64,000 nt of DNA from Sphingobacterium puteale (lineage in GTDB: Bacteria > Bacteroidota > Bacteroidia > Sphingobacteriales > Sphingobacteriaceae). Below the pieces are notes generated by a model. It worked only from the letters and a program-made list of their open reading frames with translations. It did no database searches and was not told the DNA's origin. Location of the stretch: positions 124,001 through 188,000 of the forward strand of contig NZ_RBWS01000010.1 in NCBI RefSeq assembly GCF_003627955.1, written 5' to 3'. A program made the position numbers and the translations under genes. Shown here one piece after another: positions 9,203 to 19,155 of this stretch (positions are counted from its first letter, which is position 1; every line of letters begins with the position of its first letter).

Positions 9203-11401
9203 ATGCCAACCCATCACTTTAAACATGTTGTACTCGGGCTTTTGATGACCCAGGGGCTTGTCCATCTGGAGATCCAGGCGCAGTCCAAACAGATTCCTAT
9301 TGAAACCAGATCGAATGCCCTGGTGTTGGAGTACGATTCCACGAAAACACTGAAAATGCGCTATTACGGTGAAAAATTGAATGATGCTAAAGAGTACTCG
9401 ACCATTGCAAGCGGTTATAGACAATTGACAGATTATAGTGGCCTCTCCGACGCGGCGTATACTCCCTCAGGTTCAAAAAACCTATTGGAACCGGCCATCA
9501 GTGTTGTTCATTCCGATGGCAACCGCTCCCTGGACCTGCGCTATGAAAAACATGAGGTGAAAAACCTGGATGCTAATGTCAAACAGCTTGATATCACCTT
9601 AAAAGACCCGGTATACGATATTTATGTCGTTTTACACTATAAATCGTTTTTGAATGAGGACGTCATTGAGCAGTGGGCAACCATCCAAAATAAGGAAAAG
9701 AAAGTCGTCACGCTGGAAAAATTTGCTTCGGCCAATCTGACCCTGCGCTCCAATGCGTATTGGCTACGGCAGTACCATGGCGACTGGGCAAAAGAAATGC
9801 AAGTAGAGGAGGCGCCCTTGACTCATGGCATTAAAGTGCTGGACAGTAAACTCGGAACACGCGCGAATTTATTCCAGCCACCTTCCTTTATGGTGTCTCT
9901 GGGCAAGGCGGCATCCGAAGATGAAGGAACAGTACTGATGGCAAGCCTTGGGTATAGTGGAAATTTTAAGGTGGATTTTGAAGTGGACTACCTCAATAAC
10001 CTGCGTATCATTGCCGGAATAAATAACTATGCTTCCAATGTAAAATTAGCCAGCAACCAGGACTTTACAACACCCAAATTGATCTATACTTTATCGACGA
10101 AAGGAAAAGGCACCGCCTCCCGAAATCTGCACAATTGGGCCCGTAAATATCAGCTGCTGGATGGAAATGGCGAACGCCTGACTTTACTCAACAATTGGGA
10201 GGCGACCTACTTTGATTTTAATGAACAAAAATTAAAAGGTTTGCTCCAGGATACCAAAAAACTAGGGGTAGATCTGTTTTTATTGGATGATGGCTGGTTT
10301 GGAAATAAATATCCGCGTAACAGCGATCACTCCAGTCTGGGAGATTGGCAACCGAACCGGACAAAATTGCCCAATGGTATCGCTACACTCGTGGAAGAAG
10401 CGACCAAACAGGGCGTTAAATTCGGTATCTGGGTAGAACCCGAAATGGTTAGCCCCAAATCCGAACTCTACGAACAACATCCGGATTGGGTCGTCAAACA
10501 GCCACAGCGGGAAGAACATTACTTCCGCAATCAGTTGGTCCTGGATCTGACAAATCCCAAGGTGCAGGATTTTGTATTCCAGATCCTCGACGACCTGTTT
10601 ACCAAAAATCCGGCATTAGCCTATATCAAGTGGGACTGTAATGCGGTCATTTACAATGCGCATTCGGCATTTCTAAAAGACCAGGGCGCTTTCTATGTTT
10701 CGTATGTGGAAGGTCTTTATAAAGTCCTGGAGCGCATTCGTTCGAAGTATCCGAAAGTGCCGATGATGTTATGTTCGGGCGGTGGTGGTCGCGTGGACTA
10801 TGCGGCACTTCGGTACTTTACCGAATTTTGGCCTTCGGACAATACAGACCCTCTGGAACGTATTTTTATGCAGTACGAGTATTCGTACTTTTTCCCGGCA
10901 ATCAGCACCTCCAACCATGTGACAGACTGGGGAAAACAGTCCCTCAAATTCCGTACGGATGTAGCGATGATGGGTAAACTGGGTTTTGATATCGTGGTGA
11001 GCCACCTGAAAGAACAGGATCTCTTATTCTGCCAGCAGGCGGTAAAGGATTACGACGCGCTTAAAGGAACAATATGGCACGGGGAGCAGTATCGTCTGGC
11101 CGATCCACGTGAAGGTGACTTTGCCGCCCTCAGCTACGTGAATAGCCAAAAAACCGAGGCTGTCATCTTCAACTACCTGGTCAATAACCGCTATGGTATC
11201 GGAACAACCGATCCTATTCGTTTAAAAGGACTGGATGCCCAAAAGCAATACCGGGTGGAGGAGATCAACCTGTATCCGGGAACCAAGTCGAGCTTAGGCC
11301 AGGGACAAACCTATTCGGGCGACTACCTGATGAAAGTTGGCGTAAATCCAGACTTGAATAGCAACCGTCCCAGTGTTTTATTAAAAATATCGGCACGCTA
11401 A
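9203..11401 (+). CDS. GH36 alpha-galactosidase
   Basis: A 732-residue protein of full GH36 length with an N-terminal signal-like segment. An N-terminal beta-supersandwich (~30-325) precedes the TIM barrel. The nucleophile is D478 in KWDCN and the acid/base D546 in WPSDNTD. Other family signatures are LDDGWFG (361-367), GIWVEPEMV (408-416) and CSGGGGR (524-530). It hydrolyses terminal alpha-1,6- or other alpha-linked galactose with retention. The spacing from the GH95 stop is 12 bp. It differs clearly in its motifs from the GH-D enzyme at 2239, so the locus has two non-equivalent alpha-galactosidase-type enzymes. A strong hairpin follows the stop codon. Confidence 0.93.
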   Translation: MPTHHFKHVVLGLLMTQGLVHLEIQAQSKQIPIETRSNALVLEYDSTKTLKMRYYGEKLNDAKEYSTIASGYRQLTDYSGLSDAAYTPSGSKNLLEPAISVVHSDGNRSLDLRYEKHEVKNLDANVKQLDITLKDPVYDIYVVLHYKSFLNEDVIEQWATIQNKEKKVVTLEKFASANLTLRSNAYWLRQYHGDWAKEMQVEEAPLTHGIKVLDSKLGTRANLFQPPSFMVSLGKAASEDEGTVLMASLGYSGNFKVDFEVDYLNNLRIIAGINNYASNVKLASNQDFTTPKLIYTLSTKGKGTASRNLHNWARKYQLLDGNGERLTLLNNWEATYFDFNEQKLKGLLQDTKKLGVDLFLLDDGWFGNKYPRNSDHSSLGDWQPNRTKLPNGIATLVEEATKQGVKFGIWVEPEMVSPKSELYEQHPDWVVKQPQREEHYFRNQLVLDLTNPKVQDFVFQILDDLFTKNPALAYIKWDCNAVIYNAHSAFLKDQGAFYVSYVEGLYKVLERIRSKYPKVPMMLCSGGGGRVDYAALRYFTEFWPSDNTDPLERIFMQYEYSYFFPAISTSNHVTDWGKQSLKFRTDVAMMGKLGFDIVVSHLKEQDLLFCQQAVKDYDALKGTIWHGEQYRLADPREGDFAALSYVNSQKTEAVIFNYLVNNRYGIGTTDPIRLKGLDAQKQYRVEEINLYPGTKSSLGQGQTYSGDYLMKVGVNPDLNSNRPSVLLKISAR

Positions 11402-11412
11402 AAAATATCGGT

Positions 11413-11459
11413 GGCACATCCGAAGCTCCGACGCTAACAGCCCGGACTTCGGATGCGCC
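11413..11459 (+). terminator. Intra-operon hairpin between GH36 and esterase genes
   Basis: The arms CATCCGAAG and CTTCGGATG pair perfectly, extended by GGC/GCC outside and TCCG/CGG inside. No T-run follows, so full termination is unlikely. It may stabilise the upstream mRNA or attenuate expression of the downstream genes. Confidence 0.45.
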
Positions 11460-11497
11460 AAATGTATAAACTCAATTGAGCAACAAACTCAAAAATC

Positions 11498-13483
11498 ATG
11501 ATAAAACCTAAACAGTATAAACGGACTTTGTTGGCGCTGCTACTCAGCGTTGCAAGTGGATTTTCTGCCCTACAGGCCAAAGTACAGCTGCCGGCTTTTA
11601 TTGGCGACAATATGGTGCTGCAGCAAAAAGAAAAGGTCAAGATCTGGGGATCCAGTACCGCAGTCGGCAAGGAACTTAGCGTAAACACCAGCTGGAACAA
11701 CAAGAACTACCAAGTTGAGGTCGATCAGCAGGGAGGCTGGCAAGTCTATCTGGAGACCCCGAAATACGGTGGACCCTACCAGATTACCATCAACGATGGT
11801 GATCAATTGATCCTCAAAAATATCCTGATCGGCGAAGTCTGGTTTTGTTCAGGACAGTCAAATATGGAAATGCCCCTGGCGGGCTGGGGTAAGATCAATA
11901 ACTTTGAGCAGGAAATCAAAGCAGCCAACTTTCCCAATATTCGTATTTTGCAGATACCAAAAGCAACGGCCAATCAACCTACCACAGCAGTGAAGGTGGA
12001 GTCTGGTGGATGGAATCCGGTGACGCCACAAAGTATTCCGGAGTTTTCGGCGACGGCCTATTTTTTTGCACGTGAGATCTACGAGAAAACAGGCATTCCC
12101 ATTGGCCTGATCCATTCCTCCTGGGGAGGAACAATCATTGAAGCCTGGATGAGCCGGGAGGCACTTACACCTTTTTCAACCTATACGGCGGCCATTGATA
12201 AAATCCAGCGCCCGGATGCGCAGGAAATCTATGCGAAAGACCTGGCCGAATGGAATCGCGTCGCCGAACAGCAGGATCAGGTGAAGACAGCAACGCAGGG
12301 CGAGTGGTTTGCCCCACAATTGGATAAAAGCAGCTGGTCTACGATTACAATTCCGAGCTTTTTTGACAAGAACCTGTTTCCGGGAATGGATGGTGTCGTT
12401 TATTTTGGCAAAGACGTTGAACTACCGGCACATTGGCAGGGTAAACCGATCAAGTTGGTTTTGGGAGCGATTGATGACAACGACATCACTTATGTCAATG
12501 GTACAAAAGTGGGTGAAACTGTCGGTTACGACCAGATTCGGAAGTATACTGTTCCTGCAACGGCCAACAACGGCAGCCGATTGCATATCGCCGTTCGCGT
12601 ATTTGATGGAGCCGGCGATGGCGGAATATATGGTGGTACAGAACAACCGCGACTGGAAGGGCCAAATGGCGAACAGCTATCTCTGGTTGGAGACTGGAAA
12701 TGCAAAGTAGGTTATGATCTGGCGAAGCTGCCCGCAAAACCGAATGCGATGGAGGGGCCCAACAGACCTACTGTGCTCTACAATGCCATGGTCAAACCTT
12801 TTGTGGATTTTAAAATAAAAGGCGCCATTTGGTACCAGGGTGAAAGTAACGCGGATTCAAAAGACGCTCCCTATGAGCAACTGCTGCCCGCACTGATTCA
12901 GGACTGGCGCCAGCAGTGGAACAATGAAAAGATGCCTTTTTATTTTGTTCAGCTGGCCAACTTTAAGGCGAAAAGTGTAACACCGCAGCCTTCTTCCTGG
13001 GCGAGATTACGGGAAGCACAGCGCCAAACACTCAAATTGCCTTATACAGGTATGGCAGTCATTGCTGATATCGGCGATGCACTGGATATCCATCCGAAAA
13101 ACAAACAGGATGTCGGTAGAAGGCTTGGCTGGATTGCAACAGCGCAGCTTTATGGGAAAAAGATCCCTTATTCGGGACCTGTTCTTGAGCATTGGACGAC
13201 AAAAGCTGCGGAAATGGAACTTAGCTTTAACCCCATGGGCAAAAAGCTTGTGCTGAAAGGAGCGGATAACCGCAACGGTAGTTTCACAATTGCTGGAGCC
13301 GATCAGGTCTTTTATCCCGCAGAAGTCAAACAGGTCGGAAATAAGCTGATCGTATCCGCCAAAGAAGTACCGTCACCCGTTGCAGTGCGCTACGGCTGGG
13401 CCGATAACCCGGATCTGACTTTATACAACGAAGCCGGGATACCCGGATCTCCCTTCCGAACCGATGACTGGACAAAAAATTAA
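11498..13483 (+). CDS. Sialate O-acetylesterase-type SGNH carbohydrate esterase
   Basis: A 661-residue secreted esterase with a signal peptide (cleavage near LQAK, residue ~27). The SGNH hydrolase blocks are split. The nucleophile is S121 in SGQSNM; GAIWYQGESN (442-451) supplies the later oxyanion block; D529 and H531 in DIHP complete the catalytic pair. A jelly-roll insert (about 265-400) with a galactose-binding-like fold lies between the halves, as in the family. The family removes O-acetyl groups from sialic acids or plant polysaccharide side chains. With no sialidase in view and fucosidases on both sides, the likely job is removal of acetyl groups that block exo-glycosidases (inference). 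The second GH95 starts 6 bp after its stop. Confidence 0.9.
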   Translation: MIKPKQYKRTLLALLLSVASGFSALQAKVQLPAFIGDNMVLQQKEKVKIWGSSTAVGKELSVNTSWNNKNYQVEVDQQGGWQVYLETPKYGGPYQITINDGDQLILKNILIGEVWFCSGQSNMEMPLAGWGKINNFEQEIKAANFPNIRILQIPKATANQPTTAVKVESGGWNPVTPQSIPEFSATAYFFAREIYEKTGIPIGLIHSSWGGTIIEAWMSREALTPFSTYTAAIDKIQRPDAQEIYAKDLAEWNRVAEQQDQVKTATQGEWFAPQLDKSSWSTITIPSFFDKNLFPGMDGVVYFGKDVELPAHWQGKPIKLVLGAIDDNDITYVNGTKVGETVGYDQIRKYTVPATANNGSRLHIAVRVFDGAGDGGIYGGTEQPRLEGPNGEQLSLVGDWKCKVGYDLAKLPAKPNAMEGPNRPTVLYNAMVKPFVDFKIKGAIWYQGESNADSKDAPYEQLLPALIQDWRQQWNNEKMPFYFVQLANFKAKSVTPQPSSWARLREAQRQTLKLPYTGMAVIADIGDALDIHPKNKQDVGRRLGWIATAQLYGKKIPYSGPVLEHWTTKAAEMELSFNPMGKKLVLKGADNRNGSFTIAGADQVFYPAEVKQVGNKLIVSAKEVPSPVAVRYGWADNPDLTLYNEAGIPGSPFRTDDWTKN

Positions 13484-13489
13484 AACCAC

Positions 13490-15841
13490 ATGAATAGATC
13501 ATCAAAAATAAATCTTCGGAAAGGTAAGTTACTCTGTACGCTTGTGGTTTTCTTTTTTTCGGGAAACTTATTTGGGCAAGTGCTGGGGGGCAAACTTTGG
13601 TATCGGCAGCCGGCAAAACAATGGGAGGAGACCTTACCCCTGGGCAATGGAAAAATTGGCATGATGCCCGATGGTGGATTGAAGAATGACCATATTGTGC
13701 TCAATGATATCACCCTATGGTCGGGAAGCCCTCAGGATGCCAATAATTATGAGGCCAGCAGGTATTTGGATAGTATTCGAAATCTGATAAAAAGCGGGAA
13801 AAACGACCTTGCCCAGCGGCTGATAGACCAGCATTTTATCTGCAAAGGCCCGGGATCGGGCGGCAAGCAATGGGGCTGTTATCAAGTGCTCGGCAATCTG
13901 ATGCTTGCCTTTGACGGACAAACGGATCTCTCCGCAGTGCAGAACTATCGCCGGGAACTGGACCTCGATAAGGCGATAGCGAAAACAAGCTATGAGCTCA
14001 AAGGCGTCAGGTATAGCCGCGAATATTGGACTAGCTTTGCTGATGACCTGGGCGTTATTCATTTACAGAGCAGCAAAAAAGGCCAGCTAAGCCTGGAAAT
14101 CAAGATTGACCGTCCCGAAAGGGCAACTGCCAGGACCGAGGATGGCGAGCTTGTTTTAGTCGGACAATTGGACAATGGCGTGGACGGTAAAGGAATGCAG
14201 TTTAAAACACGTGTCCGCGCGCAGATAAAAGGCGGGAAACAGCTGGTAAAAGGACAATCTATTGTTATTCAACAGGCTGACGAAGTGCTGATTTACGTGG
14301 CAACAGATACTGATTTTAAAGGTAAGGATTTTGAGCGTACGACAGCTGAAACGCTAACAAAGGCGTTGAAAAAATCCTATAGCCGGCAGTATGCCGAACA
14401 TCTACGAAACTATTTGGCAAAGTTCAACCGTTTGTCGCTCCGATTGGGGCAGTCGAAAGATGACTTACCGACCGATGAGCGTTTGGTGGCCTTTGGTAAA
14501 GAACCGGATCAGGATCCAGGGCTGGCAGCGCTATTCTATCAGTATGGTCGTTACCTGAGTATCAGCAGTACGCGCTTAGGCTTGCTACCACCAAACTTAC
14601 AGGGCTTATGGGCAAATCAGATTCAGACACCCTGGAATGGGGACTACCACCTGGATATCAATGTGCAGATGAACCATTGGCACCTCGGGGCGGCCAATCT
14701 GGGCGAGCTCAATGAACCCTTGGTGGGGCTTGTGGAAGGCCTTATGGCCCCGGGGGCAAAAACCGCGAAAGCGTATTATAATGCACCGGGCTGGGTAGCC
14801 CATGTGATCACCAATGTATGGGGCTATACCGAACCTGGAGAATCTGCTTCCTGGGGAATTGCCAATGCGGGCTCGGGCTGGCTCTGCAATAACCTTTGGG
14901 AACATTACCTCTATACCGAAGATATAGACTATCTACGGCGGATATACCCGATTCTCTACGGAGCAGCACAGTTTTACTCCAGTGCCCTGACCGAACACCC
15001 AACGAAGGGCTGGTTGTTGACTTCGCCCTCTGTATCTCCCGAAAATTCCTTCAAGCTCCCCAATGGGCAGCAGGCAAATGTTACCATGGGACCAACGATA
15101 GATAATCAGATCGTACGTGAATTGTTTGGAAATATCATTCATGCGGCGGGATTATTGGGCAAACAATCGGACCCTTTTTTAACGAAGGTTGCGGCGCAGC
15201 TTAAACGCTTAGCTCCGGCGGTACAGATCGCCAAAGATGGCCGCATCATGGAATGGATCGAAGATTATGAAGAGGCGGATCCGCAGCATCGGCATATCTC
15301 GCATCTGTACGGTTTGTATCCAGGCTATCTGATCCGTTATGATGAACATCCGGACTGGCAGCTTGCCGCTAAAAAAAGCCTAGATGTACGGGGGGATGAT
15401 GGACCGAGCTGGGCCATTGCCCATAAACTACTCTTTTGGACCAGATTACATGAAGGCGAGCGGGCTTATAAATTATTTCGGCAACTCATGACCCCACGTG
15501 TCGATACACATATCAATTATGGCGCCGGTGGTGGTGTTTACGCCAATTTGTTAACAGCAGGCCCCCCATTTCAGATCGATGGTAATTTTGGTGGAGCAGC
15601 TGGTATTGCCGAGATGCTGGTGCAGTCCCATCAGGATACGGTGTATCTTCTACCGGCGGTGCCTCAGGCCTGGAAAAAAGAAGGCCGGGTGAGGGGCATG
15701 CGCATCAAGGGAAATCACACATTAGATATGGAATGGAAAGATGGTAAGATACTGAACTATCAGATTTATTCAGCCAAATCACAACAACTTAACGTATGTA
15801 TAGATCATAACTGGATCGCCTATCGTACAAAAGAAAAATAA
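13490..15841 (+). CDS. GH95 alpha-L-fucosidase-family enzyme (full-length subtype)
   Basis: A 783-residue secreted enzyme with a signal peptide (FFFSGNLFGQ, cleavage ~30). It keeps the long helical N-terminal insert after LWSGSPQDANN that the GH95 at 6944 lacks. Motifs: LPLGNGKIGMM (49-59), H387-x-D389-x-N391, SPSVSPEN with E518 as probable acid, and FQIDGN with D697. The first Asn of the usual H-x-N-x-N site is Asp here. This may alter water activation or substrate choice, or may be a normal subfamily variant. It begins 6 bp after the esterase stop, so the two are tightly coupled. Likely a periplasmic exo-enzyme for alpha-L-fucosyl or alpha-L-galactosyl ends. Confidence 0.87.
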   Translation: MNRSSKINLRKGKLLCTLVVFFFSGNLFGQVLGGKLWYRQPAKQWEETLPLGNGKIGMMPDGGLKNDHIVLNDITLWSGSPQDANNYEASRYLDSIRNLIKSGKNDLAQRLIDQHFICKGPGSGGKQWGCYQVLGNLMLAFDGQTDLSAVQNYRRELDLDKAIAKTSYELKGVRYSREYWTSFADDLGVIHLQSSKKGQLSLEIKIDRPERATARTEDGELVLVGQLDNGVDGKGMQFKTRVRAQIKGGKQLVKGQSIVIQQADEVLIYVATDTDFKGKDFERTTAETLTKALKKSYSRQYAEHLRNYLAKFNRLSLRLGQSKDDLPTDERLVAFGKEPDQDPGLAALFYQYGRYLSISSTRLGLLPPNLQGLWANQIQTPWNGDYHLDINVQMNHWHLGAANLGELNEPLVGLVEGLMAPGAKTAKAYYNAPGWVAHVITNVWGYTEPGESASWGIANAGSGWLCNNLWEHYLYTEDIDYLRRIYPILYGAAQFYSSALTEHPTKGWLLTSPSVSPENSFKLPNGQQANVTMGPTIDNQIVRELFGNIIHAAGLLGKQSDPFLTKVAAQLKRLAPAVQIAKDGRIMEWIEDYEEADPQHRHISHLYGLYPGYLIRYDEHPDWQLAAKKSLDVRGDDGPSWAIAHKLLFWTRLHEGERAYKLFRQLMTPRVDTHINYGAGGGVYANLLTAGPPFQIDGNFGGAAGIAEMLVQSHQDTVYLLPAVPQAWKKEGRVRGMRIKGNHTLDMEWKDGKILNYQIYSAKSQQLNVCIDHNWIAYRTKEK

Positions 15842-15869
15842 CAAAACATAGCGTCCTCAACCGAATTGG

Positions 15870-15891
15870 ATCATGCAATTTTTTGCATGAT
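15870..15891. promoter_or_regulatory. Perfect palindrome ATCATGCAA-TTTT-TTGCATGAT before SusC
   Basis: A 9-bp perfect inverted repeat with a 4-nt loop lies 28 bp after the GH95 stop and 61 bp before the SusC ATG. No terminal T-run follows, and a near-consensus -7 (ATACTTTG, 15897-15904) lies just downstream. It could be an operator or a leader hairpin for susCD. Confidence 0.4.
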
Positions 15892-15952
15892 AGGGGATAC
15901 TTTGTGCCAAAAATTTCAAGATAAAAGCACCTTATAAACAAAAAAAGTAAAT

Positions 15953-18900
15953 ATGAAAACAGAAAAGACAAGACAATGGCCTTTGATCAAGGGCCTGTCC
16001 TTCGGTCCTGAGGCCAGTATTATGGCACTCTGTCTTTCGATAGCTGTACCCTACACGGGCTCCGCTGCATCAATAAGGAAAACAGACCGTCGTTTGGCCC
16101 CAACAGAAAAAGTTCCTTCCACAGTCGCGGATGTAATACGTCAACAGCGTACAATAAAAGGAAAAGTGCTGGATAATACAGGGCGCCCGCTACCTGGTGT
16201 GACAGTACGGGTCAAAAATACAACGCTGGAAACACAAACGGATCAGGAGGGTCAATTCGAGCTCAGGCTGATAGATGGAACTGTCGTACTGACGTTCTCT
16301 TCGCTGGGATTTGAAAGCCGGGAAATGGCTGTTGCTGCCAATGAGGGAAATGTGAATGTGCAGCTGAACGACGCTTCGTCGAGTTTGGAAGAGGTCGTTG
16401 TCGTCGGTTACGGTACACAAAAGAAAGTAAACCTAACCGGTGCCGTGGCTACAATGAGTGGCAAAGATATGATCAAACGGCCCGTTGTCAATACAGCTTC
16501 CATGCTGCAGGGGGCAGTGCCAGGTGTTCAGATCAATCAAGGCTCGGGAGAACCGGGCAATGAAGGCGTATCCATCCGCATTCGGGGTAAAGGCACCTTT
16601 AGCGGTGCCGGATCGGATCCCCTGGTGCTCATCGATGGTGTACAGGGAAAATTCTCCGACGTCAATCCCAATGATATCGAAAATGTAAGCGTGCTGAAAG
16701 ATGCAGCCTCCGCAGCAATCTACGGCTCGCGTGCAGCCAATGGCGTTATTCTGATCACGACAAAACAAGGGAAATCGGGAAAAACAACCGTTCAGTATGA
16801 CGGAAATGTGGGTATCTATAAGCCCACGAAAATGTTTGATCTGATCACCAATTCGGCACAGTACATGGAACTGTACAACGAAGCGCGTAAGAATTCCAAC
16901 CTCAACGATGGCCTATACCCCGCTGACGTGATCGCCGCCTATCGCAACAGCAACGATCCTATAAAATATCCAAATACGGACTGGCTGGGACTTATTTTCC
17001 AAACGAAACCGACGTATACCCATAACCTCGGCATCCAGGGCGGAAACGAAAAGACAACTTTTAATGTTGGCTTGGGCTACGTCAATCAGGATGGAATGAT
17101 CAAAGGTTTCAACTACGACCGTTATTCCGCCCGCCTCAATCTGACGACCAAAATCTCGGAAGGTATAAAATTCGGGACAAATATTTTGCTCAAGACAGGA
17201 CATACCGAATCTATTCCGGGGGGATCCAAAGACCTCTTCCTGTCGGCCATGTCGCAGGCACCAACTTATGGCCCATTTTTGCCGGATGGTAGCGGACGGT
17301 ATACTTACAAAGCTTACGACTGGGAGTACAACAATAAAAACCCTATGGCGGTATTGGACCGGAAATTCACCTACAATACCGATGACTATGCGGCCAATTT
17401 GCAGGCTTGGATGGAGGTACAGCTGTTTAAGGGGCTTTCCTGGTATACCAAAGGTGCCTATAATTTCAATATGGACAAGTACAAGGATTATAAATCAACG
17501 TTGGATGAATATTATTACCATACGGGCACGCTCGGAACAACATTGGATCTTGGAAAGGGGCTTACGGATCAGGATCAGCAAACGATATACACCAATTTAT
17601 TTACTTACCTGAACTATGATCGCGCGTTTGGCGCACACCACCTCAAAGCGCAGGCTGGATATAGTATTGAAAAAAGTAAGTATACTTACCTCCAGGGCTT
17701 CAGACAGAATTTTGTCGACGATACGCTAACAGAATTAAATGCCGGGGGATCGGATATTCAACGGGCAAACGGGACAGCCAACCAATGGGCGCTAATCTCG
17801 TATTTCGGCCGGTTGAACTATGATTATCAAGGGAAATACCTCTTGGAAGCCAATATGCGTTACGATGGTAGTTCCAAGTTTTACGGTAAAAACCGTTGGG
17901 CAGCCTTTCCTTCTTTCTCTGCAGGCTGGCGCGTATCGGAAGAATCGTTTGTCAAGGAATTCGCTTCCGGTTGGTTGGATAATTTGAAGATCCGTGGATC
18001 TTGGGGCCAACTTGGAAATCAGAATGTAGTGGATGTGAATGGCTATTCCTTAAATTATCCATACCAGCCTGTATTGGGACTTACCGGTAATTATTCATTT
18101 GATAACAATAGCCTGCAATCGGGGGTGGCACAGCAAAGACTGACCAACCCACTGATCAAATGGGAAACAACGACCATGACAGATGTCGGGGTAGATTTAA
18201 GCCTGTTCAAAAATTTGGATATTACTTTCGACTGGTATAAGAAACGGACAACCGATATCCTACGCCCGTCGCAGATCACGGCAATCGTCGGATTGGGCGC
18301 CCCAAATATCAATGACGGTATCGTTGAAAATAAAGGTGTTGAATTGGGAATTACTTATCGTAATCAGATTACTACTGGAGCATTGGAAGGTTTGCGCTAT
18401 CAACTGGGTGCAAATCTCGACCGTTTCAAAAACAAGCTAGTGAAATTTGGCGAACCGGAAATTGGGGGCTATACAATCAAAAAAAATGGCTACGCCATGG
18501 ATAGCTTCTATACCTACGAGGTGGTCGGTATCTTTCAATCGGAGGCTGAAGTGAGCAGCTCACCAAAACAGTTTAACGACAATACTCTGCCAGGCGATCT
18601 GAAGTATCGGGATGTCAATGGTGACGGAAAAATAGATGCCAACGACAGAACAATGATAGCCGGTGTGGATCCAAAGCTGAACTATAGTTTTAATCTAAGT
18701 GCTAGTTTTAAGGGCTTTGACTTTTCGGCCCTATTACAAGGCGTATATGGCGTCAAATCCTATGTTTCGGGCTGGGGCGTAACCCCATTTGTACAAGGTA
18801 GCCCGCCGACAAAAGACTGGTTAGACCGTTGGACTCCTGAAAATCCTTCGACAACGATGCCCCGTATTTATTGGGGTTGGAGTGCTCCGGAGAAATTCAG

Positions 18901-19150
18901 CCGGGCTTCCAGCTATTTTATACAGGATGCTTCGTATTTCAGGTTGAAAAATCTCGTGTTAGGATATACTTTACCTGATGGGTTATTAAAAAAATATAAA
19001 ATTGATCGCTTGCGGGTTTATTTTTCGGGTGATAACCTCCTTACTGCGACCAAATTTAAGGGCTTGGACCCTGAACGCTATGGAAATGGTGATCTGGTAC
19101 AGTATCCACAAAACAAGATTTATTCATTTGGTGTACAAGTTAACTTTTAA
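15953..19150 (+). CDS. SusC/RagA-type TonB-linked outer-membrane transporter
   Basis: A 1065-residue outer-membrane protein. Residues ~68-139 form the carboxypeptidase-D-like regulatory domain (KGKVLDNTGRPLPGVTV). EEVVVVGYGTQKK (146-158) is the SusC-specific TonB-box region. A plug domain follows with IRIRG and NVSVLKDAASAAIYGSRAANGVI split across it. The rest is a 22-strand barrel ending in YSFGVQVNF, with a C-terminal aromatic residue as expected for Bam insertion. A DVNGDGKIDANDR calcium-binding-like loop near the C-terminus is common in SusC proteins. It imports oligosaccharides in TonB-dependent fashion together with the SusD encoded 5 bp later. The substrate is inferred from the linked exo-enzymes. 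Confidence 0.95.
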   Translation: MKTEKTRQWPLIKGLSFGPEASIMALCLSIAVPYTGSAASIRKTDRRLAPTEKVPSTVADVIRQQRTIKGKVLDNTGRPLPGVTVRVKNTTLETQTDQEGQFELRLIDGTVVLTFSSLGFESREMAVAANEGNVNVQLNDASSSLEEVVVVGYGTQKKVNLTGAVATMSGKDMIKRPVVNTASMLQGAVPGVQINQGSGEPGNEGVSIRIRGKGTFSGAGSDPLVLIDGVQGKFSDVNPNDIENVSVLKDAASAAIYGSRAANGVILITTKQGKSGKTTVQYDGNVGIYKPTKMFDLITNSAQYMELYNEARKNSNLNDGLYPADVIAAYRNSNDPIKYPNTDWLGLIFQTKPTYTHNLGIQGGNEKTTFNVGLGYVNQDGMIKGFNYDRYSARLNLTTKISEGIKFGTNILLKTGHTESIPGGSKDLFLSAMSQAPTYGPFLPDGSGRYTYKAYDWEYNNKNPMAVLDRKFTYNTDDYAANLQAWMEVQLFKGLSWYTKGAYNFNMDKYKDYKSTLDEYYYHTGTLGTTLDLGKGLTDQDQQTIYTNLFTYLNYDRAFGAHHLKAQAGYSIEKSKYTYLQGFRQNFVDDTLTELNAGGSDIQRANGTANQWALISYFGRLNYDYQGKYLLEANMRYDGSSKFYGKNRWAAFPSFSAGWRVSEESFVKEFASGWLDNLKIRGSWGQLGNQNVVDVNGYSLNYPYQPVLGLTGNYSFDNNSLQSGVAQQRLTNPLIKWETTTMTDVGVDLSLFKNLDITFDWYKKRTTDILRPSQITAIVGLGAPNINDGIVENKGVELGITYRNQITTGALEGLRYQLGANLDRFKNKLVKFGEPEIGGYTIKKNGYAMDSFYTYEVVGIFQSEAEVSSSPKQFNDNTLPGDLKYRDVNGDGKIDANDRTMIAGVDPKLNYSFNLSASFKGFDFSALLQGVYGVKSYVSGWGVTPFVQGSPPTKDWLDRWTPENPSTTMPRIYWGWSAPEKFSRASSYFIQDASYFRLKNLVLGYTLPDGLLKKYKIDRLRVYFSGDNLLTATKFKGLDPERYGNGDLVQYPQNKIYSFGVQVNF

Positions 19151-19155
19151 GTGCT

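Noticed and set aside
18601..18660. EF-hand-like DVNGDGKID loop in SusC
   Set aside because: This loop is common in SusC-family proteins, so it is not a new observation here, unlike the RND case.
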